Shown here: positions 42,370 through 51,234 of the stretch, one piece after another
Numbering within the stretch: position 1 is the first letter of the stretch
How the letters are laid out: every line of letters begins with the position of its first letter
Source: Paraburkholderia solisilvae
GTDB taxonomy: Bacteria > Pseudomonadota > Gammaproteobacteria > Burkholderiales > Burkholderiaceae
Direction of reading: 5' to 3'
Assembly (NCBI RefSeq): GCF_902859875.1
Contig: NZ_CADIKF010000001.1
Coordinates: 62,001 to 126,000, forward strand
DNA: 64,000 nt
Position numbers and translations under genes: made by a program
The notes under the pieces: model-generated
The model's input: only the letters and a program-made list of their open reading frames with translations
Databases searched by the model: none
Told to the model about the DNA's origin: nothing

Positions 42370-43278
42370 ATGAAACGGGCACTTCCTCCGCTCAACGCAT
42401 TGCGCGCGTTCGAGGCTGCGGGCCGGCTCGGCAGTTTCAAGCATGCCGCCGCGGAATTGCATGTGACGCATGGCGCGGTGAGCCAGCACGTACGCGCGCT
42501 CGAAGACTGGCTGGGCGCGCCGCTATTCGAGCGGCACAACCGCCGCGTGGTGCTGACGCCGGCGGCGCATGCTTACCTCGAGGAAATCGGCCCGTTGTTC
42601 GAGCAGCTCGCGCAGGCCACATCGCGCTATGGCATTCCCGCCACGATTTCCCGCACGCTGTCGGTCAGCTCGATTGCCACTTTCACGCTGCGCTGGCTGG
42701 TGCCGAGACTGGCGAGATTCCATCTCGAGCATCCGGGCGTGGATGTCGAAGTGGAGACCTCGAACGTCCCGCTCGAGAGCCTGAAAGGAACACACGACGT
42801 GATTATTCGCGGCGGTCCGGATACGTTCTATGGCTATACGATGCGGCCTTTCCTTGCCGAAGAGCGCGTACCGGTCTGCAGTCCGGCGCTGCTCGAGCGC
42901 TTGCCGATCGAGGCGCCGGACGATCTGCGCCGCCATACGCTGCTGCATACGTCGAGTTTGCCGCGGCTCTGGCCGGACTGGCTGGCGAAGGTGAACCGGC
43001 CTTCATTGAGCCCGTCCGCCACGCTGACTTTCGACCATTTCTATCTGACTTTGCAGGCCGCGATCGACGGCATCGGTATTGCGATGGGACCGACTGCGCT
43101 GGTGGCGGACGATCTCGCCGCGGGCCGGCTGGTGATGCCGTTCGCCGAGCCTCGTCTGCCATCGCGCAGCTATTGCGCGTATGTTCCGCTGGAGAAGTCC
43201 GCGGACGAACTGGTCGTGCTGTTCTGCGCGTGGCTTGAACGGGAAGGGGCGCGCGGCAGAACGGACACTGCATCGTAA
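42370..43278 (+). CDS. LysR-family regulator, GcvA/AmpR-like
   Basis: 302 residues with the LysR HTH (LPPLNALRAFEAAGRLGSFKHAAAELHVTHGAVSQHVRALEDWLG) and a type-2 periplasmic-binding-like effector domain (about 90-300). The LNALRAFEAA opening and GAVSQHV recognition helix place it in the GcvA/AmpR/TrpI group, which often regulates a divergent neighbour. The likely target is the DMT transporter, whose promoter it shares. The effector is unknown. Confidence 0.88.
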   Translation: MKRALPPLNALRAFEAAGRLGSFKHAAAELHVTHGAVSQHVRALEDWLGAPLFERHNRRVVLTPAAHAYLEEIGPLFEQLAQATSRYGIPATISRTLSVSSIATFTLRWLVPRLARFHLEHPGVDVEVETSNVPLESLKGTHDVIIRGGPDTFYGYTMRPFLAEERVPVCSPALLERLPIEAPDDLRRHTLLHTSSLPRLWPDWLAKVNRPSLSPSATLTFDHFYLTLQAAIDGIGIAMGPTALVADDLAAGRLVMPFAEPRLPSRSYCAYVPLEKSADELVVLFCAWLEREGARGRTDTAS

Positions 43279-43329
43279 CTGTCTGCTGACACGATGCTTG
43301 CGCAATGATCTGGATAGAGCGAGCGTCCC

Positions 43330-44280
43330 TCAAGACCGCTCCAGCGGAAACCCGCCGGCGAACGTCTCCCTCAGATACGCGACAAAAGCCGCCACTGCGC
43401 GCGGCACATTCGGTGCATACGGACGGACCACATACAACTGTTCGGCAAACGCGCCGAGCGGCCGCCAGTCCGGCAGCACGATTTCGAGCTTGCCCGCCTG
43501 TACCGCGTTTTGCGCGGTGAAATCGGGAACGAGCGCGATGCCGAGATCATCAAGCGCCGCATCGCGCAGCGCTTCACTGTTGTTGGCCGAAAACGCGCCG
43601 TTCACCGGCACGCTGACCGGCCCCGCCTGTGCCTTGCGCGCGGCTTTGTGCTCGAACGTCCAGACGGCGGAGCCGCCCGCGCGCGGATAGAACAGACACT
43701 CGTGCGCGGCGAGGTCGGCGGGCTGCGCGGGCCGGCCGCGGCGCTTCAGATACGCGCGCGTCGCCACCGCGACTGAATGGGTCTCGCAAAGCTTCCACGC
43801 GACATGGGTCTCCGGCGCCTGCGCGCTGTGCCGTATCGCGAGATCGAATCCTTCAGTCGCAATCGAGCTGAGCCGATCCGACACTTCGAGCTGCACCTTC
43901 ACCTCCGGATTCGCGCGCAGAAAGTGCGACATCCGCGGCACGAGTTGCTGGCGGACGAACGCGACCGGCGCCGTCACGCGCACCAGCCCGCGCGCGACGC
44001 CGGCCAGTTCGCGAACCGTCGAAAAGACGTTCGCAATGTCGTCATAACGCGGCCGCGTGCTGTCCACGAGGCGCTGACCGGCTTCCGTGAACCGCACGCT
44101 GCGCGTGGTGCGCTGCACGAGCGGCACGCCCGCCGCGCGTTCGAGTTCGGCGATGCGCTGGCTCATTGCCGCCTTGCTGACGCCGAGGCGCGCGGCAGCG
44201 GCGGTGTACGAACCCTGTTCCGCGAGGACGGTGAGCCAGTGCAGGTGCGTCCAGAGGCCTTCGATCTTTTGGGTGTCCAT
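43330..44280 (-). CDS. LysR-family regulator divergent from mmsA
   Basis: 316 residues: the HTH lies at about residues 14-45 (LTVLAEQGSYTAAAARLGVSKAAMSQRIAELE) and an effector-binding domain follows (about 92-300, VRVTAPVAFVRQQLVPRMSHFL). It is of the CrgA/DmlR-like group. I choose 44280 (MDTQKIEG) over an upstream ATG at 44316. It is divergent from mmsA, and an ATTGTT-N10-AACAAT inverted repeat lies just before its start, so it probably controls mmsA and itself. Confidence 0.87.
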   Translation of the reverse strand: MDTQKIEGLWTHLHWLTVLAEQGSYTAAAARLGVSKAAMSQRIAELERAAGVPLVQRTTRSVRFTEAGQRLVDSTRPRYDDIANVFSTVRELAGVARGLVRVTAPVAFVRQQLVPRMSHFLRANPEVKVQLEVSDRLSSIATEGFDLAIRHSAQAPETHVAWKLCETHSVAVATRAYLKRRGRPAQPADLAAHECLFYPRAGGSAVWTFEHKAARKAQAGPVSVPVNGAFSANNSEALRDAALDDLGIALVPDFTAQNAVQAGKLEIVLPDWRPLGAFAEQLYVVRPYAPNVPRAVAAFVAYLRETFAGGFPLERS

Positions 44281-44286
44281 GGATGG

Positions 44287-44308
44287 ATTGTTCACCATAG
44301 AAAACAAT
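44287..44308. promoter_or_regulatory. LysR-type inverted repeat between lysR and mmsA
   Basis: ATTGTT (44287-44292) and AACAAT (44303-44308) form a perfect inverted repeat with a ten-base spacer, a standard arrangement for a LysR dimer half-box. It begins seven bases upstream of the regulator's start and is about 80 bases before mmsA. Confidence 0.45.
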
Positions 44309-44388
44309 AATTTCAATGTTACCGTCTTTGATTACATGCCGATGCTCCATACACTGGTGTCATAGCGATTTACCACCAAGGAACGGAC

Positions 44389-45900
44389 ATGCAAGCGTAC
44401 ACAGACACAGCGGACGTCACCCATTTCATTCACGGCGAAGCGGTGCGCGGCACAGGCGAGCGCACGCAGCCGATTTTCAACCCGGCGACGGGCGAACGGC
44501 CGCGCAAGCTGCTGCTGGGCGAAGCGGCGGACGTCGATGCGGCTGTCGCGAGCGCCAAGGCGGCTTTCCCGAAGTGGGCGAACACGCCGCCGATTCGCCG
44601 CGCGCGCGTGATGCTGCGCTTTCTCGAATTGATGAACCGGCACCACGACGAACTGGCCGCGATCATCACCGCCGAGCACGGCAAGGTGTTCTCGGACGCG
44701 CAAGGCGAAGTCGCGCGCGGCATCGACGTGATCGAATTCGCGTGCGGCATTCCGCAATTGCTGAAGGGCGACTATACGGAACAGGTGTCGACCGATATCG
44801 ACAACTGGACCGTGCGGCAGCCGCTCGGTGTGGTCGCCGGCATCACGCCGTTCAACTTTCCGTGCATGGTGCCGTGCTGGATGTTCCCGGTCGCGATCGC
44901 GGCCGGCAACGCATTCGTGCTGAAGCCGAGCGAGCGCGATCCATCGGCGTCGCTATTCATGGCGAAGCTGCTGAAGGAAGCAGGCTTGCCCGATGGCATC
45001 TTCAATGTCGTGCAAGGCGACAAGACGGTGGTCGATGCATTGCTCGTGCATCCGGATGTGAAGGCGGTCAGCTTCGTCGGTTCGACGCCGATCGCGAACT
45101 ACATCTATGAAACCGGTGCGAAGCACGGCAAGCGCGTGCAGGCGCTCGGCGGCGCGAAGAATCATCTGGTCGTGATGCCCGATGCGGATCTCGACAAGAC
45201 CGTCGATGCGTTGATCGGCGCCGCTTACGGTTCGGCCGGCGAACGCTGCATGGCGATTTCGGTCGCGGTGCTGGTCGGCGATGTGGCCGACAGGATCATT
45301 CCGCGTCTTGCGCAGCGCGCACGCGACCTGGTTATCAGGAATGGCATGGAGTCCGATGCGGAGATGGGTCCGGTCGTTACGCGTCAGGCGCTGGAGCGCA
45401 TCGAAAGCTATATCGCGCTTGGCGAACAGGAGGGCGCGAAGCTGGTGGTCGACGGCCGCGGTCTGAAGGTGAAAGGCCATGAAGACGGTTTCTTTACCGG
45501 CGGCACGCTGTTCGATCACGTGACGCCCGCTATGCGCATCTATAAGGAGGAAATCTTCGGGCCGGTGCTCGCGTGCGTGCGCGCGAAAGACTTCTCCGAA
45601 GCGGTCGATCTGATCAACGCGCACGAGTTCGGTAACGGCGTCGCGTGCTTTACGCGCGACGGGCATGTTGCGCGCGAATTCGCGCGCCGTATCGAAGTCG
45701 GCATGGTCGGCATCAACGTGCCGATTCCGGTGCCGATGGCGTGGCATGGCTTCGGCGGCTGGAAGCGCAGCCTGTTCGGCGATACGCATGCGTATGGCGA
45801 AGAGGGCGTGCGTTTCTATACAAAGCAGAAGTCGATCATGCAGCGCTGGCCTGACAGCATCGAAAAAGGCGCGGAGTTCGCGATGCCGACGGCGAAGTAA
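44389..45900 (+). CDS. mmsA: Methylmalonate-semialdehyde dehydrogenase (CoA-acylating)
   Basis: 503 residues of the aldehyde dehydrogenase superfamily, MmsA subgroup, with the NAD-binding [19 protein letters not shown] region, [13 protein letters not shown], and catalytic Cys287 in [10 protein letters not shown]. The reaction is oxidative decarboxylation and CoA acylation of methylmalonate or malonate semialdehyde to propionyl- or acetyl-CoA, in valine, beta-alanine or inositol breakdown. No mmsB (hydroxyisobutyrate dehydrogenase) is adjacent, so its pathway partners lie elsewhere. It has a strong terminator downstream and a divergent LysR gene upstream. Confidence 0.93.
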   Translation: MQAYTDTADVTHFIHGEAVRGTGERTQPIFNPATGERPRKLLLGEAADVDAAVASAKAAFPKWANTPPIRRARVMLRFLELMNRHHDELAAIITAEHGKVFSDAQGEVARGIDVIEFACGIPQLLKGDYTEQVSTDIDNWTVRQPLGVVAGITPFNFPCMVPCWMFPVAIAAGNAFVLKPSERDPSASLFMAKLLKEAGLPDGIFNVVQGDKTVVDALLVHPDVKAVSFVGSTPIANYIYETGAKHGKRVQALGGAKNHLVVMPDADLDKTVDALIGAAYGSAGERCMAISVAVLVGDVADRIIPRLAQRARDLVIRNGMESDAEMGPVVTRQALERIESYIALGEQEGAKLVVDGRGLKVKGHEDGFFTGGTLFDHVTPAMRIYKEEIFGPVLACVRAKDFSEAVDLINAHEFGNGVACFTRDGHVAREFARRIEVGMVGINVPIPVPMAWHGFGGWKRSLFGDTHAYGEEGVRFYTKQKSIMQRWPDSIEKGAEFAMPTAK

Positions 45901-45938
45901 CGCGAGGCAAATCACGCAATACCGGTGACGCTGTAAAG

Positions 45939-45968
45939 AACGCCGCGTGCATGCACGCGGCGTTTTCT
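45939..45968 (+). terminator. Rho-independent terminator after mmsA
   Basis: A perfect 26-base palindrome (AACGCCGCGTGCA at 45939-45951, mirrored to 45964) folds into a strong GC-rich hairpin and is followed by TTCT. It starts 38 bases after the mmsA stop, so it closes the mmsA transcript and insulates the effector gene. Confidence 0.8.
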
Positions 45969-46089
45969 ATGGTGCGTCTGATCGTGCTTCGGTCTCGTGC
46001 GGTCTGTACTACCCTGGCGAGAGATCACCATGCTTGAATCCGGATTCAAACGAAGCTTGGCTTGTGCCATCCAACGAGGAGTCCGGATC

Positions 46090-49000
46090 ATGTTGGTTCA
46101 AACAGCAGGGAATGGAGCAATCGCGGCAGTTGGCAACGACGATGGGGTGGTGAGACCCGATGCATCGGCACCGGGGGGCGATACGCCGGTGGTGCGCAAT
46201 ATACCCCGTCGAGCGAGGCTCGCGCGGACGCTCGATTCAATATCGCCGCCTGGGGTCGAACCTGCGGCACAACCGGCTTCACGTCATGCCACTGGCGCAG
46301 GCGGCGCGAATCCAGCCACGTTGACGCTGGAAAGGCGCGGACCCGTATTCAGCAAAATCGCATCGGGTTCGCCGTTTCGCCCGTTTCGAGGCGGTGAGGC
46401 GCTGAGGTCCACCGCCTCGTCTTACTATCCGTTCGACCAGGCGGACTATGCGGATAGAACCGGGCCCAACGGCATTTGCCAGGGCTGGGTCCGGCTTGCG
46501 TTGAGCAGGCTGGACCGTCAGCAGGCCGGGGGCCTGACGGATGCGGTCAGGCTTATCCAGGCTGATTTGAATAATCGCCGGGACTTTGTCTCAACAGACA
46601 CGATTGCGCGCGCCCGCAGCTTGCAAACATACCACGATACGTTGCGGCTGCAACGTTATGGGCCGGGCATCTGGACGCAGATGGATGGACCGCGCAGATG
46701 GCACATGCGCGAGCTTTTTGAACAGATGCGCGAGCACCTGCAGGTGGGAGGCGCTGCGCATATCGCGCTAGGCCTGAATCCTCCGGGAACGAATCGCGGT
46801 ACGAAAGGCCATGTGTTGCTGGTGCATCGTTCGTCGCCGAGCGAGTACGAGGTATTTGATCCGAATAACGGCGTGATGAGCTATTCGAGCCGGCGCGACA
46901 TGGTAGCGGCGTTGCGCCGGTATATGGATGAGGCCTTCACGGATACGGGCATGCGGCTCACGCCGGATGCCGTGCAGTATTACTCGATTCTGGGGCCATC
47001 GAATAGCGTGAGCGCGCATGACGTTCCAGCCCGGCCGCCGACACGGCCCGAAGCACCGCTCACCGTGTCCGCACAACGCGAGTCGACAACACGCGATGCC
47101 CTCCGGACCAGTGCTGACGAATCGAACAGCTTGTCGAGCGACACGTTATCGGGTGCCGCCGGCCAGCCAGACGCATTGACCGGCAGGGACCGCGGCCTCG
47201 CGACTGCCGCGTTATCCGATATTGCACAAGGACATTCGTCGAATCTGACCGACGCAACCGAAAATATCAGGCGCAGGTTGACCGATAGGCAACTACGATC
47301 AGTGACGCTTCGCGAGATTGACGATATGCAGCGAGATAATGGGTCCGGGGTCGTCGAGCCTTTGCCCGGGTATGCAAGACGGCGAGGCTCCGCCGGTATA
47401 TTGTCGGCTGCGAATCTGATTGCCGACGTGCGGGAGCATTTCAACAGTTTGCACGTGAACCAGGATACCGGCGTCGGATATCCGACAGACCTGGCGGTAA
47501 TCAACCTTGCGACGCGCGAACGGCCTCCCGGCAATGGCGGTTCCACAAACGCACGCGCCGGCACGCGGGCCGATGGCGAGCCGATCGTCGTGCACCGGCT
47601 GAACGAAATCGAAGACTATGCCGGCGACCGATACGAACTCTACGATCCGGGCTCGGGCGTCTGGCGCTATGACGGCTTTGAGGAAATGGCGAGTGCGTTG
47701 CGTGGCGTATTCGATCGCGGGTATCACGCGCTCGGCGGGGTCGATCATGCCGACACGAGCTACTACGCGAACCTTTCGAGGCCGATGGCGGCGGCGGGCG
47801 GCTCGGCGCCGGCGCGACTTGCGATTGCGAATCTCAACCTGGGCCAGATCGAGCAACTGCTGGGGATCCTCAATGCGCGGCCCGGCGTGACACCTCGTCC
47901 GGATCTGGCGCCGCCGCCCTTCTCGATCGTGCCGAAACACGACCCTCGCGATCTGAAACGCGGGGAGACCTCACCGATCCCGTTGAAACCGGACGGACTA
48001 TTCCGACCGTCGACGGTGACGCCGCAGGATCTCAAGACACACGGTGGCTTCGATTGCGAGCGCACACAGGTGAGCGATATCAATCTTGGCGTGCACAATC
48101 TGGATGTCGCGTCGAATCCGCATCTGATCGACAGCGCCGGATATCTCGGGACTTTCCGCAGCGAGCGAACCGCGCTGGACCGGTTTCCAGCCCAGTCCGG
48201 CGACGGCTACATCTACTTCATTGCGCCGACGCCGAACATGGTGGATGTTGCCGGCAGTCTCGGCAGCCAGATGCATGCGCCGTGGGATGGCGAGGTCGCG
48301 GCGATGGGGTGGATCGATTATCCGCAGATTCGCGGCTGGCGCGTGGTGAAGAACGGCGTTCCGGGTCAATACGTCGCCAATCCGGATTACCGCTGGGACG
48401 TCTATGACCACACTGGCATGGCCGGCGCACAACCGCAACTGTCGAGATTGCCGGTCGATCACCCCATCTGGCGCGAAGACGGCTATAACGCGTATGTATC
48501 GGACAACAGGAAGAACGGTGGCACTCTGAAATTTAATGAGGATCCCAATGTTACCCATGCGCTGTTTTACGATGCCGCATGGGAAAAGGTGCGTGAGCTG
48601 AATAAACGCCAGGCCGCGGATCTCGACTACCGCGGCCCGTTGCGGCTTCACGCATACGGTAGCGGTGACCGGTCCAGAACGGAGATTTATCTCGACGGAC
48701 AGAACAACGTATGCGTCAATACGATGATCTCGCCGTCATCGACCGGAACTGGCACCCGGCATGATTTTGCGTTTGCCGACGACGGCCGTTTCCATGTGAT
48801 CGGCAACACCCGCAAGGTTCTGCAGGTCGATTCGAATGGCTACGTCTACGCGGGCGATGTACCGGATGACCCGAATTCGCTGAACGGCGTATTCGAGTAT
48901 GACGGCAAGCATCTGATACACCAGGAAGACCTGAAGCTGCTGACGACGGGTTTGTCGTCGTTCACGCCGTTTGTCGACAGCAACTTGCATGGAGAGCGCA

Positions 49001-49533
49001 GCGAGTGGCATTTACGCGCGCCCGATGGAAAGGATGTCAATCCGCCTCGTGTCAACATGCACACGTTTCGCCGGGGGACAAGCGCTAGCGCGCAGCAACT
49101 CTTTGCGTTTTACCAGGATCCCGATGTGGCCTTGCCGCATTCCGCGACCCACTTCGTAACGCGTGTGCCGGACAACGCATACAGCGGCAATTTTCTCGAC
49201 TATGTGAAGCGGATCACGAGTGAGGAGGCTCGCGATGCCTCAAACTGGTTGCGCACACACAATGCCGCCTGGTTGTTCGACGATGGCTTTTATGCAACCG
49301 CAAACGGGCCGAACATGCTTGAAGTGCGCAGGCTGGACGGCATACCGGTCTGGCAGGCCGAAGGGGTCGATATCGACCCGCGCAAGGTGGGTCACGTCGA
49401 GTTCAGGACGCTGCTGCCTCTGTCGTCGAACTATCACATGCTGGATGAAACGAAGCAGCGCATCGCAGCGCGCGAAGCACGGCGCAGCCGCGGGCTCTCC
49501 CTGTTGACGACGCCGCTGCCTGCCGCCGCGTGA
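46090..49533 (+). CDS. Large multidomain effector/toxin: YopT-like protease, protease-like repeat, ADP-ribosyltransferase
   Basis: 1,147 residues, no signal peptide or membrane helix, and an Ala/Pro/Gly-rich, probably disordered N-terminus (1-90). Domain 1 (about 100-300) is YopT/C58-like: Cys130 in GICQGW, His241 in KGHVLLVHR and Asp257 in EVFDPNNG. Domain 2 (about 360-560) repeats it with Asp367 in place of Cys and retains His502 (VVHRL) and Asp519 (LYDPGSGVW). Domain 3 (about 632-760) resembles the pertussis S1/cholera A ADP-ribosyltransferases: Arg639 in GLFRPSTVTPQDL, GYIYFIAP and Glu735 in GEVAAMGWIDYPQIRGW. The remaining 390 residues are unassigned. The start at 46090 has GAGGAG eight bases upstream; an earlier in-frame ATG at 46030 is possible. 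It is likely delivered to host cells; no partner gene is adjacent. Confidence 0.8.
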   Translation: MLVQTAGNGAIAAVGNDDGVVRPDASAPGGDTPVVRNIPRRARLARTLDSISPPGVEPAAQPASRHATGAGGANPATLTLERRGPVFSKIASGSPFRPFRGGEALRSTASSYYPFDQADYADRTGPNGICQGWVRLALSRLDRQQAGGLTDAVRLIQADLNNRRDFVSTDTIARARSLQTYHDTLRLQRYGPGIWTQMDGPRRWHMRELFEQMREHLQVGGAAHIALGLNPPGTNRGTKGHVLLVHRSSPSEYEVFDPNNGVMSYSSRRDMVAALRRYMDEAFTDTGMRLTPDAVQYYSILGPSNSVSAHDVPARPPTRPEAPLTVSAQRESTTRDALRTSADESNSLSSDTLSGAAGQPDALTGRDRGLATAALSDIAQGHSSNLTDATENIRRRLTDRQLRSVTLREIDDMQRDNGSGVVEPLPGYARRRGSAGILSAANLIADVREHFNSLHVNQDTGVGYPTDLAVINLATRERPPGNGGSTNARAGTRADGEPIVVHRLNEIEDYAGDRYELYDPGSGVWRYDGFEEMASALRGVFDRGYHALGGVDHADTSYYANLSRPMAAAGGSAPARLAIANLNLGQIEQLLGILNARPGVTPRPDLAPPPFSIVPKHDPRDLKRGETSPIPLKPDGLFRPSTVTPQDLKTHGGFDCERTQVSDINLGVHNLDVASNPHLIDSAGYLGTFRSERTALDRFPAQSGDGYIYFIAPTPNMVDVAGSLGSQMHAPWDGEVAAMGWIDYPQIRGWRVVKNGVPGQYVANPDYRWDVYDHTGMAGAQPQLSRLPVDHPIWREDGYNAYVSDNRKNGGTLKFNEDPNVTHALFYDAAWEKVRELNKRQAADLDYRGPLRLHAYGSGDRSRTEIYLDGQNNVCVNTMISPSSTGTGTRHDFAFADDGRFHVIGNTRKVLQVDSNGYVYAGDVPDDPNSLNGVFEYDGKHLIHQEDLKLLTTGLSSFTPFVDSNLHGERSEWHLRAPDGKDVNPPRVNMHTFRRGTSASAQQLFAFYQDPDVALPHSATHFVTRVPDNAYSGNFLDYVKRITSEEARDASNWLRTHNAAWLFDDGFYATANGPNMLEVRRLDGIPVWQAEGVDIDPRKVGHVEFRTLLPLSSNYHMLDETKQRIAAREARRSRGLSLLTTPLPAAA

Positions 49534-49640
49534 CGTCCTTCGAACCTCGTGCTCAACAGAGTTTTTACGCGCCAGACGGTTGACCGCTTGCGAGCGGAAA
49601 GAGATCATCACTGACAGGTCGTTTCGTTTAAGGACATCAG

Positions 49641-50741
49641 ATGAGCACGCGTTCCGAAGGTCAATCTCTTTTAAAGATGCTAGGCATCTCGAATCCGATC
49701 ATTCAGGCGCCGATGGCCGGCGTCAGCACGCCCGCACTTGCCGCTGCGGTGTCGAATGCGGGTGGGCTCGGGTCGCTCGGCGTGGGCGCGATGAACGCGG
49801 AGGGCGCGCGCAAGGTGATCAGGCAAACGCGCGCGTTGACCGGCAAGCCGTTCAACGTCAACGTGTTTACGCATGTGCCGGCGGTGGCCGATGCGGCCGT
49901 CGAGGACGCCTGGTTGAAGTGGCTTGCGCCGGTATTCGGCCGGTATGGTGCGAGCGCGCCTGAGAAACTCAGCGAGATCTATACGAGCTTCGTCGAAGAT
50001 GAGGCCATGCTCGATGTCTTTCTCGAAGAGAAACCCGCAGTCGTGAGCTTTCATTTCGGGCTGCCGTCGCAAGACATCATCCGTGCGCTCAAGCGCGCGG
50101 GAATCATACTGTTCTCGTCCGCAACCAATGTGCGGGAAGCGGCCGCGTCAGTCGAAGCGGGTGTCGATGTGCTCGTCGCGCAAGGCATCGAAGCGGGCGG
50201 ACATCGCGGCATGTTCGATCCCGATGCGTTCGACGAAGGGCTGGGTACGTTTGCGCTGACGCGGCTGCTTGTCGAGAAATTCGCGGTGCCAGTTGTCGCG
50301 GCCGGCGGCATCATGGACGGCGCAGGCATCGCGGCGGCACTCGCGCTCGGCGCACAGGCCGCGCAACTGGGCACCGCGTTCGTGGCGAGCCCGGAGACAT
50401 CGATCGACGACGGCTATCGCGCGGCTATCCTCGGCGCGCAGGCGGAGCACACGATGCTGACCTCGGCCATTTCGGGCCGGCCGGCGCGCAGCATGATGAA
50501 CCGTTTCACCGAACTCGGCCGCGCATCGAATCTGCCCGCAACGCCTCACTATCCGATCGCTTACGACGCCGGCAAGGCGCTGCACGCGGCGGCAAAAGGA
50601 AAGGGCGAATTCGGTTACGGCGCGCAATGGGCCGGCCAGGCGGCGGCGCTCGCGCGCTCACTGCCGGCGGCGGAACTCGTCGCGGTACTCGATGCCGAGT
50701 TCAACGAAGCGATCAGGCGTTTGCAGCAATACGTGGGCTGA
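49641..50741 (+). CDS. Nitronate monooxygenase (2-nitropropane dioxygenase-like)
   Basis: 366 residues of the FMN-binding NMO family with the class I signature [26 protein letters not shown] near the N-terminus, the catalytic-base region IEAGGHRG and the phosphate-binding segment [27 protein letters not shown]. It oxidises alkyl nitronates, such as propionate-3-nitronate made by plants and fungi, to the corresponding aldehyde or semialdehyde and nitrite. It is convergent with the tautomerase gene and starts 107 bases after the effector gene. Confidence 0.88.
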   Translation: MSTRSEGQSLLKMLGISNPIIQAPMAGVSTPALAAAVSNAGGLGSLGVGAMNAEGARKVIRQTRALTGKPFNVNVFTHVPAVADAAVEDAWLKWLAPVFGRYGASAPEKLSEIYTSFVEDEAMLDVFLEEKPAVVSFHFGLPSQDIIRALKRAGIILFSSATNVREAAASVEAGVDVLVAQGIEAGGHRGMFDPDAFDEGLGTFALTRLLVEKFAVPVVAAGGIMDGAGIAAALALGAQAAQLGTAFVASPETSIDDGYRAAILGAQAEHTMLTSAISGRPARSMMNRFTELGRASNLPATPHYPIAYDAGKALHAAAKGKGEFGYGAQWAGQAAALARSLPAAELVAVLDAEFNEAIRRLQQYVG

Positions 50742-50863
50742 TATCGCATGCTGAACCCGCGCATTGGCACGCTACTTCATCGGACGGCGACGCGCACGAG
50801 CAACCGCTGCGCAGGCAGTGTTACCGGACGCGCCGCGGTCGCCTGGTTGGGGGCGGATAATAG

Positions 50864-50888
50864 AAGAAGCGCATGTTATGCGCCTCTT
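50864..50888. terminator. Hairpin terminator between convergent genes
   Basis: GCGCAT-GTT-ATGCGC (50869-50883) forms the inner stem, extended outward by AAGA/TCTT (50864-50867 and 50885-50888) across one mismatch. It lies between the NMO stop and the tautomerase stop and can serve both strands. Confidence 0.6.
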
Positions 50889-50904
50889 GCACCGTTCATG
50901 CCGC

Positions 50905-51141
50905 TCAAGCCTGTTTCGACTTTCGCAGCTTGCGGAATTCGTCGACGGGCAGGCCGCCCCATCCCCAGTTTTCCTTTTCGACTTCCTGAATGACGACGAA
51001 CGTGGCCTCCAGCGGCTTATGGAGCACGTTCAGCAGCACTTCGCTGACGCCCTTGATGAGCTGGGCTTTTTCGTCCGGTGTGACAGCGTCCCTGCCGGGC
51101 GCTGATCCTTCGCGCGTTACCTGGATGGTCACGATAGGCAT
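50905..51141 (-). CDS. 4-Oxalocrotonate tautomerase-family protein
   Basis: 78 residues; the mature enzyme would begin with Pro after removal of Met (MPIVTIQVTREG), the hallmark catalytic N-terminal proline of this superfamily. The rest matches a single beta-alpha-beta unit with KAQLIKGVSEVLLNVLHKPLEATFVVIQEV. Family members tautomerise enol or keto acids of aromatic pathways. The start at 51141 is fixed by the proline; an in-frame extension to 51198 would bury it. It follows the SDR gene on the same strand but is separated from it by a strong terminator. Confidence 0.85.
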   Translation of the reverse strand: MPIVTIQVTREGSAPGRDAVTPDEKAQLIKGVSEVLLNVLHKPLEATFVVIQEVEKENWGWGGLPVDEFRKLRKSKQA

Positions 51142-51182
51142 GGAAATCTCCGTTATCTGAAGCCTGAAGTACACAGTCGCAG

Positions 51183-51205
51183 AAAAAGGCGCCGTCACCG
51201 GCGCC
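51183..51205 (-). terminator. Strong rho-independent terminator after the SDR gene
   Basis: On the minus strand GGCGCCG and CGGCGCC pair perfectly around a four-base loop and are followed by five T residues (51187-51183). It starts 30 bases after the SDR stop and separates that gene from the tautomerase gene. Confidence 0.85.
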
Positions 51206-51234
51206 TTCGCGTTACGGGGTCGAGCGGCGCTCGC

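Noticed and set aside
45988..46011. TTCG upstream of the effector gene as half of a hrpII-type box (TTCG-N16-TTCG)
   Set aside because: The bases 16 positions after it (46008-46011) read ACTA, not TTCG, so the known type III regulon box is absent at this spot.
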